Part shown: positions 36,701-47,800 of the stretch, one piece after another
How positions within the stretch are numbered: position 1 is the stretch's first letter
How the letters are laid out: the number at the start of each line of letters is the position of its first letter
From: Heligmosomoides polygyrus polygyrus
Taxonomy: Eukaryota > Nematoda > Chromadorea > Rhabditida > Heligmosomidae
Direction: 5' to 3'
Assembly: GCA_947396885.1 (NCBI GenBank)
Contig: OX377205.1
Location: 63,522,969 to 63,586,968 of the forward strand
Length of the DNA: 64,000 nt
The notes under the pieces: model-generated
What the model saw: only the letters and a program-made list of their open reading frames with translations
Databases searched by the model: none
Told to the model about the DNA's origin: nothing
Translations under genes and position numbers: made by a program

Positions 36701-36901
36701 AGGCACCCGGTAAGCGTCCGAGAGGAGCCCCAAGGAAAAGATGGAAGGACATCAAGAGAGATCTCGCCGAAGTCGGCGCCACAGCAGATGACGCCCTTGA
36801 TAGGATGAGGTGGCGACAGATCACAAGAACAGCGGACCCTGCGACTGCGCGGGACTAAACGCTCAGGAGGAGAAGAAGAAGATACATATTAACATAATGC
36901 C
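33729..36901 (+). mobile_element. RTE-type non-LTR retrotransposon with perfect 20-bp TSD
   Basis: ATACATATTAACATAATGCC is present exactly at 33729-33748 and 36882-36901, bounding a 3,133-bp insertion. Its 3' end is a short GAA-rich run (AGGAGAAGAAGAAG), usual for RTE elements. The coding part has an apurinic endonuclease and a reverse transcriptase in one polyprotein arrangement without an ORF1. The first about 70 bp after the duplication look like a tRNA gene head: A-box TTAGCCTAGTGG at about 33751 and B-box GGTTCGACTCC at about 33797. A perfect duplication implies a recent insertion. Four single-base frame changes in the coding part imply either decay or consensus errors. Confidence 0.93.
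34050..36858 (+). pseudogene. RTE endonuclease-reverse transcriptase, frameshifted
   Basis: The endonuclease begins near 34050 (GTLNVGTLTGRS, VLCLQETRWKG). After a frame change at about 34229 it continues with SVYAPQTG, IAGDMNWHVG and EVDHILVRR. A change at about 34791 leads into the linker (KSAWFWNEEV, YKLWQKTR). A change at about 35310 leads into the RT (AAGPDGVPVEVW, NYRGIKLISH, FLDLKKAYDRL with catalytic Asp). A change at about 35970 leads to VHQGSALSP, YADDIALVADN (catalytic pair), FRYFGS and LYGSECW, ending with a conserved RTE tail (RWYGHVLRR). The stop is at 36856-36858. All expected RT motifs are present, so a single-base correction at four places would restore one frame of about 930 codons. 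I leave it as it is. It works, if at all, by target-primed reverse transcription in the nucleus. Confidence 0.92.
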
Positions 36902-37170
36902 TTTAAATAACATCTCATGTTTGAGATTACGTTTATTTCTGTATTTGCTTTAGAGGGTCATTAGAAGCCCTAGAATATCTACTATTTCAACCAAAGTATT
37001 CGCTATTGATAAATTTTGTGGCACTATGTCAGTTGTGCGTTACGGTCGGAATTCATTAAGATTAGAAGAGTTTGGATTTGAAAATTGAAGACACGATCTT
37101 ACAGAAGAAATTAGAAAAACGGCATTTAACATAGGGCTCAATTTGACTTTCAATTCAAATACATTTGTCG
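36902..37170. other. Short flank between RTE and second array
   Basis: No feature was recognised. Confidence 0.4.
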
Positions 37171-37552
37171 TATACTTCGGACCGAATAGAATAATTTCGA
37201 ATGAATATTCGAATAAATTCGAATATTCGAATACTCATTATTCGAATATTCGGTGAGGCCCAAAATTCGAAAATATTCATTATTCGAATATTCGATGAGA
37301 CCCAAAATTCGAAAATATTCATTATTCGAATATTCGACGAGGCCCAAAATTCGAATATATTCATTATTCGAATATTCGGCAAGGTCCAAAATTCGAATAT
37401 ATTCATTATTCGAATATTCGACGAGGCCCAAAATTCGAATATATTCATTATTCGAATATTCGACAAGGTCCAAAATTCGAATATATTCATTATTCGAATA
37501 TTCGGTTTTTCGTGAAACCGAATATATTCGATTATTCGTTTATTCGAAAAAA
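37171..37552 (+). repeat. 42-bp minisatellite array, copy B
   Basis: This has the same start (TATACTTCGGACCGAAT) and unit as copy A, in the same orientation, with about seven units alternating between CGACGAGGCCCAAA and CGACAAGGTCCAAA linkers. Frames stay open on both strands, up to 166 codons, purely because of the 42-bp period. Copies A and B bracket the pen-2 pseudogene and the RTE element. Confidence 0.9.
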
Positions 37553-38525
37553 TTTTGGAAGGACACAAGTATAGCCACCACCATACGCGACCGTTTCACA
37601 ACTCGAATTTGTCACAGGAAGTGTCGGGCCTTCTCTTCACCTGCACTGGCCCGAGAACCTTGTTGGTCTCCAAGCATCGTCAAATACACCAAGCACCCAC
37701 ACCTACCCTCTCTAACATGCTGTGCAACACAGGGCATTCGCTGTAGGGTTTGAATGCGAATTGTTCCGAACTACCAAGTAGATTCGTTCCTTCCTTTTAA
37801 ATAACTCCGTTGAGGATTGATCGACCCGTGGCCACAATGCTCACTAGGATGAGTGGACGCTTCAGGCCACATAAACTTCAAAGAACAAGCAGAGAATCAA
37901 TGGCAATTGAATGAGGCAGGAGAGATGCGATGAATGCATGAAGAAACGCTGCCGGCAGATGCAATAAAACCGCTAAAATAGGATGCGGCCGCCGAGGGGG
38001 TGGCTTGCTTGCTGGAAAGTCGATGCGACTGCTGACGACCGACGCAGGCCGGAGGCCAAAAGCTAATCGAGCAACTTCTAATAGCCAATGCTGCTTCCGA
38101 AGAGAGGCAAGCAGTTCAGGATTGCGAAATCTCAAACCTCGTTCCGAGGCCGGAGTAACCAGGACGACATCTGGTTTTTTTTTGGAAAACAGAAGAAACG
38201 AAACAGTGAGACCATTGAGAGCATATTTGCTTGTTCCTTCGTACTTAAGGCATTTGGTTAGTTATAAAGCCCACCAAATAACACTTACTTCAACCTGTAA
38301 TTGGTAGAAAAAACAAATGGGTGCGAAGAGAATACCGATTGGAACCTCCATAAGTCACTAGAAGCATCGAGCACCTGAGAGCCAAGACGGAACATAACAC
38401 GTTGAGGACCCTGCCAATGGTCGGATAGATTTGCGTGTTCTCTTCCAGAACAAATTTTCTGGAACCTATTCCAAGAGAAAATGCTTCGTTGCAGTACTTG
38501 CATACCCTTTTGAGCTATATCCTAC
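37553..38525. other. No supported feature
   Basis: I found no gene or recognisable repeat. Open frames at 37878-38307 are short, overlapping and anonymous. Confidence 0.4.
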
Positions 38526-39914
38526 TATATATAAAGGAGTAAGCGGTTGTCCGTCCGTCCGTCTGTCCGTCTGCTCATCCGTCTGGCCTTTCCTAGACGT
38601 CGAGTAACAGACGTCCGGGTTCAGACCAGGTGTCACCCATGTCGGGTTGAGAGCGTCAGAAGACGTGTCACCCATGTTGCGCAAAGGGCGTTCGGATTCA
38701 TAAGACATGTCACAGACGTCCGGCTTGAGAAGATGTGTCACCGACGTCGTGCAACAGGCGCTCGGATTCAGAAGGCATTTTAGCGATGTCACGCAAGGGG
38801 TGTCTGGGCTCAGAAGAGATGTCACCTATGTCGCGCAAGGGGTGTCAGGATTCCGAACACGTGTAATGGGAGACCACTAAAGGGGAGACCAGTAAGCAGT
38901 GGTCCAGTGAAGGGTGGGAGGACCAGTGAAGGGGAAGTGGTACCAGTAAAGGTAGGACCTTTAATGGGAGCCGGTGACGGTCAATAAAGAATACCACTAA
39001 GGTAAGGGTTGGAAGTGAACGGAAACCAGTGAAGTGGGAGGGTCCTGTGAAGGGGGAACCGGTAAAGGGGGAACCATTAACGAGGGACCAGTGAAAAGGG
39101 GACCAGTGAAGGTAGGACCACTAATGGCTGCCAGCGAAGGGGGAGGGGACCAGTAAAGGGGATCAGTGAAGGTGAGACCTGTAATGGTGGAGCTGTGAAG
39201 AGGGTGGAGGCAGTAAAGGAGGGACCATTAATGGGGGCCAGTGAAGGAGGGCTGCCAAAAGAGGGGGGACCAGTGAAGGTGGGACCAGTAATAGTAAGGG
39301 GGATCGGTGGAAGGAACCTGGAAGGGCGGACCAGTACTTTGTTCTCACTATCGTCCAACGTGTATGTGACAGGAATGTCGCACTACGTGCATCTAGATCA
39401 AGAAGATGTGCCACAGATCAAACATTGCGAAGCATGCGTTGGATTTTCAGACGACCTTTGAAAGGCAATGTGTGCGTGTACATGCATCTCACTGTCACTA
39501 CTGACTGATGCTCACTAAATTTTTCTGCCTGTCTCTACCTGCACATGGGTAAGGGGGTTTTGTGTAATGTCGGGGGGGGGGGAGGGGTAGGGAGAATGAC
39601 TTCGGAGGATTATTATTGCCGTCAGATCGGATATTTAGCGGTATAGAGCTATCACAAGATTATCACAATTTGTTCCTCGCCACGTCGAGAATTTGTACTT
39701 CAGAGTATAAATCGGCGTAAGTGCGATAGAGGGTGGTAAGGCTTCATAGAAGTAGTTTTGAAGATTGTGCCCTATCGTTCCGCTTTCCCGTAAAACCAGT
39801 TTTTAAGTGTAACGAGAGTAAGAAGGCCTAGGCGGGAGTGTTCTCTTCTCAGGGTTTGGGGGCGAAGCCCCCCCAACCAGACGTTTGGCGGCCGCTAGGC
39901 CGCTGAACGTCTGG
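38526..39914 (+). mobile_element. Possible Helentron-like non-autonomous element
   Basis: The segment starts with TATATATAAAGGAG, followed by GTCY tandem repeats (38549-38572), a hallmark described for Helentron/DINE-type elements. Next come about six diverged units of about 42 bp (38590-38870, each with GTCAC.GACGTC and TTCGGATTCAGAAG) and a G-rich minisatellite (about 38870-39330). It ends near two hairpins, GGGGGC-GAA-GCCCCC (39858-39872) and ACCAGACGTT...AACGTCTGGT (39876-39914). GTCY core repeats, internal minisatellites and a 3' hairpin together fit a Helentron-like element. No Rep/helicase is present and the exact ends are not fixed, so this is an inference. Confidence 0.35.
38870..39330 (+). 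repeat. Diverged G-rich minisatellite
   Basis: Loose tandem copies of GGACCAGTGAAGGGG or GGACCAGTAAAGG with a period of about 15-20 bp. Both strands stay partly open, and the minus strand reads Pro-rich frames that are not evidence of a gene. Confidence 0.75.
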
Positions 39915-42900
39915 TATTCCATAAGAACACATGTTATAAAACGCCATTATAGGGCTCAGTATTTATCAAACTGTGAATCAGGTTTAGAGCCGGCTAACAT
40001 AACATTATGGGAGGTGAAGCCGAAGGGAGGAAGTGGCAGTTGCGCAAACGAAATCTGGCCCGGGTGGAAGAAGGGGGGGGGGGGGGGGGAGTCACCTTGT
40101 TCAGTTCACCACAGGGATGCACACACAAGTCCCTTAAATTTGTAATTTCGTGCAACACAAAACGGCATGTAGGCCTTACGTGGTGAACATCCCCTCCAGC
40201 TACTTAACGCCGGTGTGAAATAAGAGGCACTAATGGGCCTCAGAAGGAAGAAGGCCTGAGGAACATCCTGTACCGTCTAAAAACGTCACTTACTCGACTC
40301 ATTTCCGCCCCATAACAGGTAGAAAGGGATCAGTACTGCGCCATAATATGAAATGATTTCACCTTAAACAGCCATCACTGATCATTCTTTCAGTTATGAG
40401 GAACATTCTCTATCTTTCTAAACACACAACAAGCCTTTTAAAGAAAAACGAACACTGAGCTTTAACGGAACGTCCACGAGCATGTGAGGGAGCTACGCCC
40501 AACTCGGACAAGAAAACCATTGGTTCTATGTTTCAGTAGCAAAACACATCTAGAAAACGACCAGAAAGCAGCAAACTGAACTATTCCAGCAGTTTTTGCT
40601 GTCGGGAATGTGAAGGAACAGCAGGGAGTACGAACTTTCAAATCCTCCCAGGCGGTGTGCACTGCGTGTACTCACAGCCGAGGTCGTTTACATGACGCCC
40701 GATATTTTTTCGGGATCGACCGAGCGATCGCTGGCTGCGGGACATTATGTACGAATGGTCGCCGCGGACGCGGCGACTTGCGCGGCCAGTGGTATCTAGA
40801 CCTGCATCAAAACTTGCACACCAAGTGTTAGAAAGTGTATACAAACTCAGTTTCACTGCGATAGTGTGTCATATTTTCAGCTTTTCCTGAAGAAGCATCA
40901 TATAGCATTGAGCATTAGAAGGTTACTTAGTTTTATAACTCGAACTTAATTTCTGGACCAGAGCATGTTTTCCCCCAGCTCCTGCAACAGCAGAAAGAGA
41001 TATCAACAACTCAAACCTAGTGTCTGCAGCAAGTCATGAGGCACAACTCCAACGACCGCTGCGGAGCTCATCGCGCACACGACAGTCGTCGTCGCGGGCG
41101 CGGCGACCATTCGTACATAAGGACCGCCCCTCAGCGATCGCTCAGTGAGTGGCCGTTGCTTGATAGTTGTGTGCTCCTACTGTGTTGAGCACCACTTCGA
41201 TCTTATTTATAAATATAGCCGGCTGCGCGCGTCACTTATGGTGTGTGAGGTGCCACCGCACACAGCTGCCTCATGACATCGTAGTCTACGCCTGTTTTAA
41301 GTACTCCGGCGTTCACAGGCGTCGACCGTCAGGGAATCGCAGCTGGAGTCGGACTGTCGCGGTTCGTGGAGCATGAGGTGCGACTGCTCGCTACTTGCGC
41401 GGCAACCACCACCGAGACGCGACTCGTACTGCGCCAGTGAGAAGCCTAATGGATTTGACAGAACCAATAAAGCTGCATGGTGACCGTAATAGTCGTATAG
41501 AGATGAAGAGCAGTAATAGCCAAAATAAGAAGTAGCAGTACTATTTGTGCACTACTTGACGGTGTTACTACTCCGGCAGGGAAGTCCGCAGCATTTCCAG
41601 ACGTTCAGCAACCTACGGGCTGAACGAAACCTGCTACTGGGAGTTTTAAATAGGAGTTTCCTGTTGTCCTTATTGTGATGCATCTAATATAGAAGACAGC
41701 GACACCACTCTATTCGAAAAAATGGCATCACTGAGAGAATCTATTTTGATTGCGCATTTCCAAATCTATAAAGTGATGACAGCTCATGTGATAGCTTCTA
41801 ACTTTTTACTACACACATCCCAAAGCAGCGACAGGTTTGTTTGCAAAATTTCATATCTTGAGATGATTCAAATCAGTTTCTTTAAGCCCCAAGTGGCTGG
41901 TAGCGAGGTCGTAAGCTCTCATAACGATGTTTCCTTGCGATCAGAACTTCTGTCTTGAGATGTCCAAAATGTCACCAGAAATGCGCTCGATCCTAGCCAC
42001 GGTACCATGAATGCGACAAAGTCATTTACTCTGCCAAATGTTTCGTTGAAAATGGAGATCCATTGTTCAGGTAGAAAAGAAGCGGCCACAGTCACTCCAC
42101 ACACCAGTTCGAACATTTGTTGAACAATTTGATTCACTATTGCTTTCTTTCCGCTGTCTCCTTCTTCAGTTTTCTCCGTTCTCCGTTCCTTCCCTCCCGT
42201 CCTCCACGCCCTGTTTTCTTGCACAGAATTGCCGAACATCGTTGGTAACCATTGCTTGGCAAACATCCCTGGTCTCAGCCTGACTACAGTACTGCGAGGC
42301 AAACAATATCCCTGGTCTCAGCCTGACTTCAGTATTGTGTTCGTGGTGTTTGGGAGGAAGTTTTCGCCCTGCCGTGAGAGTTGCCGTGGTCAGAGGTTTC
42401 CAAAAGGGAGGACGGCTCCGTGGTTCTGGACCACTGCCGATCATCGACCGGTAATGTCGCCCCGTTGCGGCGACTTTTGTCGCGCTTGCCTCGTCTGCGG
42501 CGACGATTCGTACATAATGTCCCACAGTCCAATACGAGTTGGGACTAATCCTGATAGGCTTGGATATTTTCGATATGAAGCTGCGATATTTTGTTTTCCT
42601 AGCGGAAGCCACACCACAATACTAGGATTCTGCCGGAATAGAAGGCCCAAGTACGAAAAAAGGCAAAAAAGCCATAACTCCACACGCCCGCCTCCCCCCC
42701 CCCCGCAGCCCTTGAACTCGTATTGCTCCGCAGAACGCATCAAAATAGACTTCACGCATCAAAATAGACTTCTGGAGCGATTATAAGCAGATATCCCCGT
42801 GACGCTCAGCTGCGAGTGCTGAAAATGGGCGCGGGGTACGGTATCATGAGGCGGCTGTGTGCGGTGGCGCACTACGCACCCTAAATTACGCGCACAGCCG

Positions 42901-43988
42901 GCTATATTTATAAATAAGATCCACCACTTCTCCGCGTATTCTCTTGCTACGATCTGTAAACTGAAGCGGAAGTGGCTCCTGGGGCACTTCGTATTCAGAG
43001 ATCGTCTTTCGTCAGAAGAGGAATGGATGTTCGTCTACAACAGGTCTGGTCGAGCGCAGATGAGCAGGTTTTCGGAACACGCCGGTCTTGCATAGAATTT
43101 TCAGTTCTGTACAACACAGAACGATGCGGGACTGCCTCACAAGGTGACCACCACTGAAGAGCCGCATAGCGGGCTGGGCTCGTTCACACATTCTAGTTGT
43201 TGCTGTGTTCCAGAAATATGTATCGTAACTTGTGGGATCTATCTCATTTGGAGGCGGATGTGCCCCTCTGACTGTACCATATTGGAGGCAGAGCTGAAAC
43301 TAAACTTTTATAAGGGGGACAACAGGCTGAACTAGCCTTTGAGAAAAGTCTTGCAATTATTTTTTTTTTGCATATAAGTACACTTACACGCAGTGAAAAC
43401 AAAAATACAATTTGGATAATGCAATAGAACGTGGATCTTCCAGTTAGTTACTCTGGAAGATATCTGCTAGCGGGTCTCTTGGACTGGGACAGTGTATTAG
43501 GAATCGCTTGTTGTTGTTTTTTGAGACTCTTAAAAACTCAGGGCCGCCAGCAATTCGAGTCAAGAATTAAGCACAGATAAAGTTTTTGGCCTTGGAAAAA
43601 GAGATTTTCCGCTCGCAACCTCTTATGTTTGAATTCTGCAGCGTGTAGAAACCATCAAGTGGTGGTGCTACCGTTTCACTAATCACTTCGAATATCATCA
43701 GCAGATCTTTCCGTTTCCTGGAGTCTTGAGATTTGAAGGATTTTCACGGGAGGGCGTACTTCAGAATTTCCTATCTAGATGACGTCATCCTGTGTTTGTG
43801 TGTTCGGTCCACTTTTCTACTGACCTTGCCCTCTCCACCCCTCACAAAGATAGAACAGATCCAAGCAGCGTCCGCTGCAAGAGTTGTCCGGTCTTTGTAT
43901 GCATTTTTGCCTCGTTGTTCTTCCTTGTACCTTGTGTATTGTCGTGTCGTTAGAGCTGCGCCTTCTATTGGAAACATTGACTTTTCAG
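39915..43988. other. Gene-poor stretch with palindromic repeat copies
   Basis: Two inverted pairs can be seen. ATGTACGAATGGTCGCCGCG (about 40748) recurs inverted near 41098-41120 and once more, diverged, near 42490-42520. A block of about 80 bp with TTATTTATAAATATAGCCGG (about 41201) recurs inverted at about 42895-42925. Their positions suggest one or two nested MITE-like elements spanning about 40.7-42.9 kb. G runs lie at 39569-39582 and 40073-40090. No gene is supported. Confidence 0.5.
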
Positions 43989-44645
43989 ATGGTCAAGGCA
44001 GTGATACAGGCGGGTGGGTACGATTACACCGCCTCTTCTTCATCGTCAAGTTCTGGTATCGTAGCGCGACCACATGATAGACGGTACGAATCACACTCTA
44101 TGGCTGCACTTTTGGAAGAATTATATAGTTCTGGGCGGGAAACAAAGGCACGATCATGATCGTGGCGCGGGGTAGGAACACAGACCATTTCTTCCGACAG
44201 AATACGCTTCCAAGGAAAATAGAGGGAAGATCCGATGTCCGAGAACAACTAACCTTCAAGGTGGACAACGTTGGCCCACCAGACACCCGTAGCTGGAAGG
44301 AATCGTGGGCGAGTGAGCTTCGGTCCTAGGAACCACACGACTTGAGTGCTCATGAGGTCAGGTGGCGCAAATCGGGTCGGGAGGGGTGGGTCACCATGGC
44401 CTGCCGCGGCGAGTAGCTACATAGAGCGAATGTAAATGCAGTCTTATCTCCTTGTTTCGATTACATATCCATGTTTTATCTGCTTCCGAATTGGGCAAGG
44501 GAGGGAACTGTGGGCAATTTTAACACGGGCATCTCAGTCAAGAAACACCCTGGAGTCCCTTCTCCTGCCCAAATCTGTGTTGTCCTCCGCGTCAGCGGCA
44601 CAGCAGAGGAGAGATCTTGAAGGGTACTTATACCAGATCGTATAG
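43989..44645 (+). CDS. Possible short spliced gene, model unresolved
   Basis: Three segments look coding but I cannot join them with certainty. The first starts at ATG 43989, directly after a splice-acceptor-like CTTTTCAG (a good trans-splice position), and reads MVKAVIQAGGYDYTASSSSS and on to a stop at 44159. The second, in another frame, reads LPRKIEGRSDVREQLTFK and VDNVGPPDTRSWKESW (about 44214-44315) after an acceptor-like CTTCCGACAG. The third follows CATCTCAG (about 44540) and reads NTLESLLLPKSVLSS and QQRRDLEGYLYQIV to a TAG at 44645. I recognise no family. In C. elegans kca-1 (C10H11.10) lies, from memory, on this side of let-502, but I cannot confirm any similarity. Confidence 0.3.
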
Positions 44646-44809
44646 ATTACTCCTACAAGCGCAATGCCGTCCTTCCACGAGAACTGTCCACCACAGCGGA
44701 CACTGAGAAGGGGATAAAGAAGGTCCAAGTATTCAGCGACATGCTAAAATAGGTTTACAGTCGAAAATAGTCGGTATTTTTCGGTATGGTTCCTATTCGG
44801 AGTGGTCAC

Positions 44810-44834
44810 TTTCTTCTTCAGGGATGTGGCTGCC
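44810..44834 (+). promoter_or_regulatory. Candidate SL trans-splice acceptor for INO80-N gene
   Basis: TTTCTTCTTCAG ends at 44821 and the ATG follows at 44835, 13 bases on. No upstream exon is evident. A strong nematode acceptor just before a start codon is the usual sign of spliced-leader addition. Confidence 0.5.
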
Positions 44835-47800
44835 ATGTCGGCTCGTATACAGAAGATGGAACGCGCACTCGATCTTACGAAATACATTCAGCAAGTGGAG
44901 AAGCTCCTAGCACAACCCATTAAGTAAGCTGTTTTTGGTTTTTTTTTTCTTGAAGTTGTTATTTTTCTGGGCTTCCTCTGCGTAGCGCTTTTGGTCACAT
45001 GCAGAGTAGAGTAACATGGAAAACAGGAGTAGTTATTTTCTGTAACAAAGCTTCCTATTCCTTTCGAATAAAACTTCTTGTAGCGTCTCTGGCTACATAG
45101 ATCAGTACTGAAGAAGCGTGTGTCACAGGGGTGTGGGCTTGTTTTTATGCCCCGATCATGTTCTCCTCCGTTATCGTTTTCCTGCTGATTAGCCCGCGTT
45201 GCAATTTGGTTTTCATGCCACCTGCCGTTGGGATCCCTTCTTGACACACGTTCTTTAACCTCTTTGGACAAGAATTTTAAAAATGCTTCCTCTGTACTAA
45301 GTCTTAAGCTGGTGGTGTGTGGGGCTCCTTTTTTAGTTTCCATCGAATTAATCTCTTGAGGTGTTGCCTGAACATGATGCTCATTATGTAAACTGGCGAA
45401 ACTCGCTTTGGTTTCTTGCATTCATCCTGATCCAGCACCTAAGGCACAGCATAAAGCCTTGTCGTCCAGCATTTTGTTTTTAGTTAACTTATTTTAATGT
45501 TTTGACTAATTCTGCGTACGAGAAGTAGACGTGGTGCCTTTGCTAAAAGTGTCTGCTCTATCTAGTTTTACCCCGCTTGTACTCCAGGCGAGACTGCTAG
45601 ATGACGAACTTGTGATGTGCTTAACACGTTTTTTCACATAAATTTATATAAATCTATGCAAACAAAAATGAACTCACGAATGATATAGTATATGTGATAA
45701 GAAGAGAGGAGCACTTCTGCGAACGAAAGCTGAGAACGTGAAAAAGCCTCCTCTCTTCCCTCCACTTGCTTTATACAGTGGTGGCGACCGAGATAGCCGC
45801 GAGCCGCAGCGATCTTTCTCAAAACATGACTTCAAGGCATGGGAATGAGACACGAGAGCTACAATCGATTTTAGCCTGAAAGTGATAAAGCACTTAGTAA
45901 ATGAACAGCAAATAGCACATAAATGTGGAAGAGTTAATTCCTAAGTCAATTACAGCACTAAAACCTACTAAACAATACGAGAGATTAAGTCGACATTCGC
46001 CATCAATTATTGTATTTGCCGTTTTCAACGAAACATGCCATTTTTACTCATGTCGTCAGTGAAAGCAGGACTTCAAATAGCTCAGAACGACTCGAAATCA
46101 CTCGTTCCTAATTGCATTCGAACTGATCTTTCTGCTTGTACGTTATGTTTCCTAAAGATATATTCTTTCACATTTGCATCGTCAAACTTGCGCAGCCCAG
46201 GAATTTGATTTAAATTACCGCGCTGGAAGCTCATTCCAAATATTCATGAGGGATGGCTCCAGCGTTCCTGGGTGACTCAGAGTATGAATTAACTATCTCG
46301 TGCTTCATTTGCTTTTACACATATATTCTGGTCTTTTTTGAGCGAGGTTTTAATGTGCTGATCTTTTTGGGACTGAGTTTTTTTTTTTGGATTCCTACGA
46401 ACCTCTGTACTCTTGGTACAGTAAGGAGGAGGTAACGATATGGTGAGCAGTAGAATAGGGATCTGCGAATTGTAGAACAGATTTTGGAACAAGCTCAATG
46501 TTTGCGGCATGGCTAACGGCGTTGTTCAGCGCTTGAGCACCTCGCTGGTTGTATTTATTTGGCAGGGGAGCTGCTGAACACCTCAATGCTTGTTCAGGAC
46601 GATCGCATTAATAGTGTCTCATTGCATCTCGTATGAGAGGAGTGTGTCTCATCTATAAGTTTGGCATCAACCAACACTTATTTTCTTCCTTCCCAACTTT
46701 CGTTTTTGTTGCGCGAAGTGTTATTACATACCATAGCCGACATAACGGTAAGAGGTCAAAAAAGAATTTTGGCTTATATATATATGGTAAAAGACCATTG
46801 CCTCGTTTTCGTGGTAAAGATGCTCGCCTTACGCGTCTTTTTTGGACTTAACGTTTGTTTAGTGGAGGAACATCTGGTGGCATGTGCCGTCTTAAGCTGA
46901 TCGAAACTAGGATAAAAGGATGGAGGATGACGTCAATCAATTGCTTTTGGGATACGCCACACATTCTACCCCTGTGTGGGATGTCGTGGAAGCGTAATTA
47001 GCCTATTCAATGGCTTGCGGTGGCCAGCCAATGGACAAGTCAGTGTTTTAACCTTCCCAGGCAAGTTTGGTACCAATTCACCGACCTGAAGATGGAACGC
47101 TTGGTCAGCCCGAACGTGAAATCCGAACCAAGAGCCTGGATTTGGGTGCACGCGACTGCCGGCTCCTTCTCCGACTAGGATGCGATCCCTGATCCAAATT
47201 GCTTTATGGGATGCAGTAATCGAGTATATTCTAGCGGCCTATTTTTGGTGACAGATGTTTTATTTCAATTTTTTCGTTTCGTTTTACGATACCCTTTCAA
47301 CGCTGAGGCGTATTAACGTCTACGATTGGATTACGAAGTTAAAAAAGAGCTGCGAGCCAAATCTGATAATCCAGTGGCATTTCTTCTTTGGTGACTGCAG
47401 AAGAAGAAGATATGGTAAATCATGGGCCCTTATTAAATTGCGAGCACTCCTTTGAAAAAGGGCTTGCAGTATGTTGACTTAGCTGCGCTTTTTTGCAAAT
47501 TTTATGCAGAGTAGTTCTGCTTTTCGTCCTTTTATAATAATTTCTCTTGAATTGAAGACTCAACAAGAGGTATTACCTGTTCATTTATTCTATTCCTTTG
47601 CTTTCAAGGATTCCTGGCTCAACGTTGGTGCACCACCAAACTCGGGGACCGAACAGCACTCGGCGACCGAGTATTTTTTCCGCGAAGGGAATTTATCCTA
47701 CCGAGGAGATAAGAAAGCACAAGGTAGATTTCTTCTCCGTTTTTTATTGTCACTGCACGAGTCCGTACACATCCCTAATACCACTGCTACAAGGCATAAT

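Noticed and set aside
37155..37753. Long frames through the ATTCGAA arrays (also 32585-33129)
   Set aside because: The 42-bp period keeps several frames open on both strands; not coding.
39077..39414. Proline-rich minus-strand frames
   Set aside because: Translation of a G-rich minisatellite.
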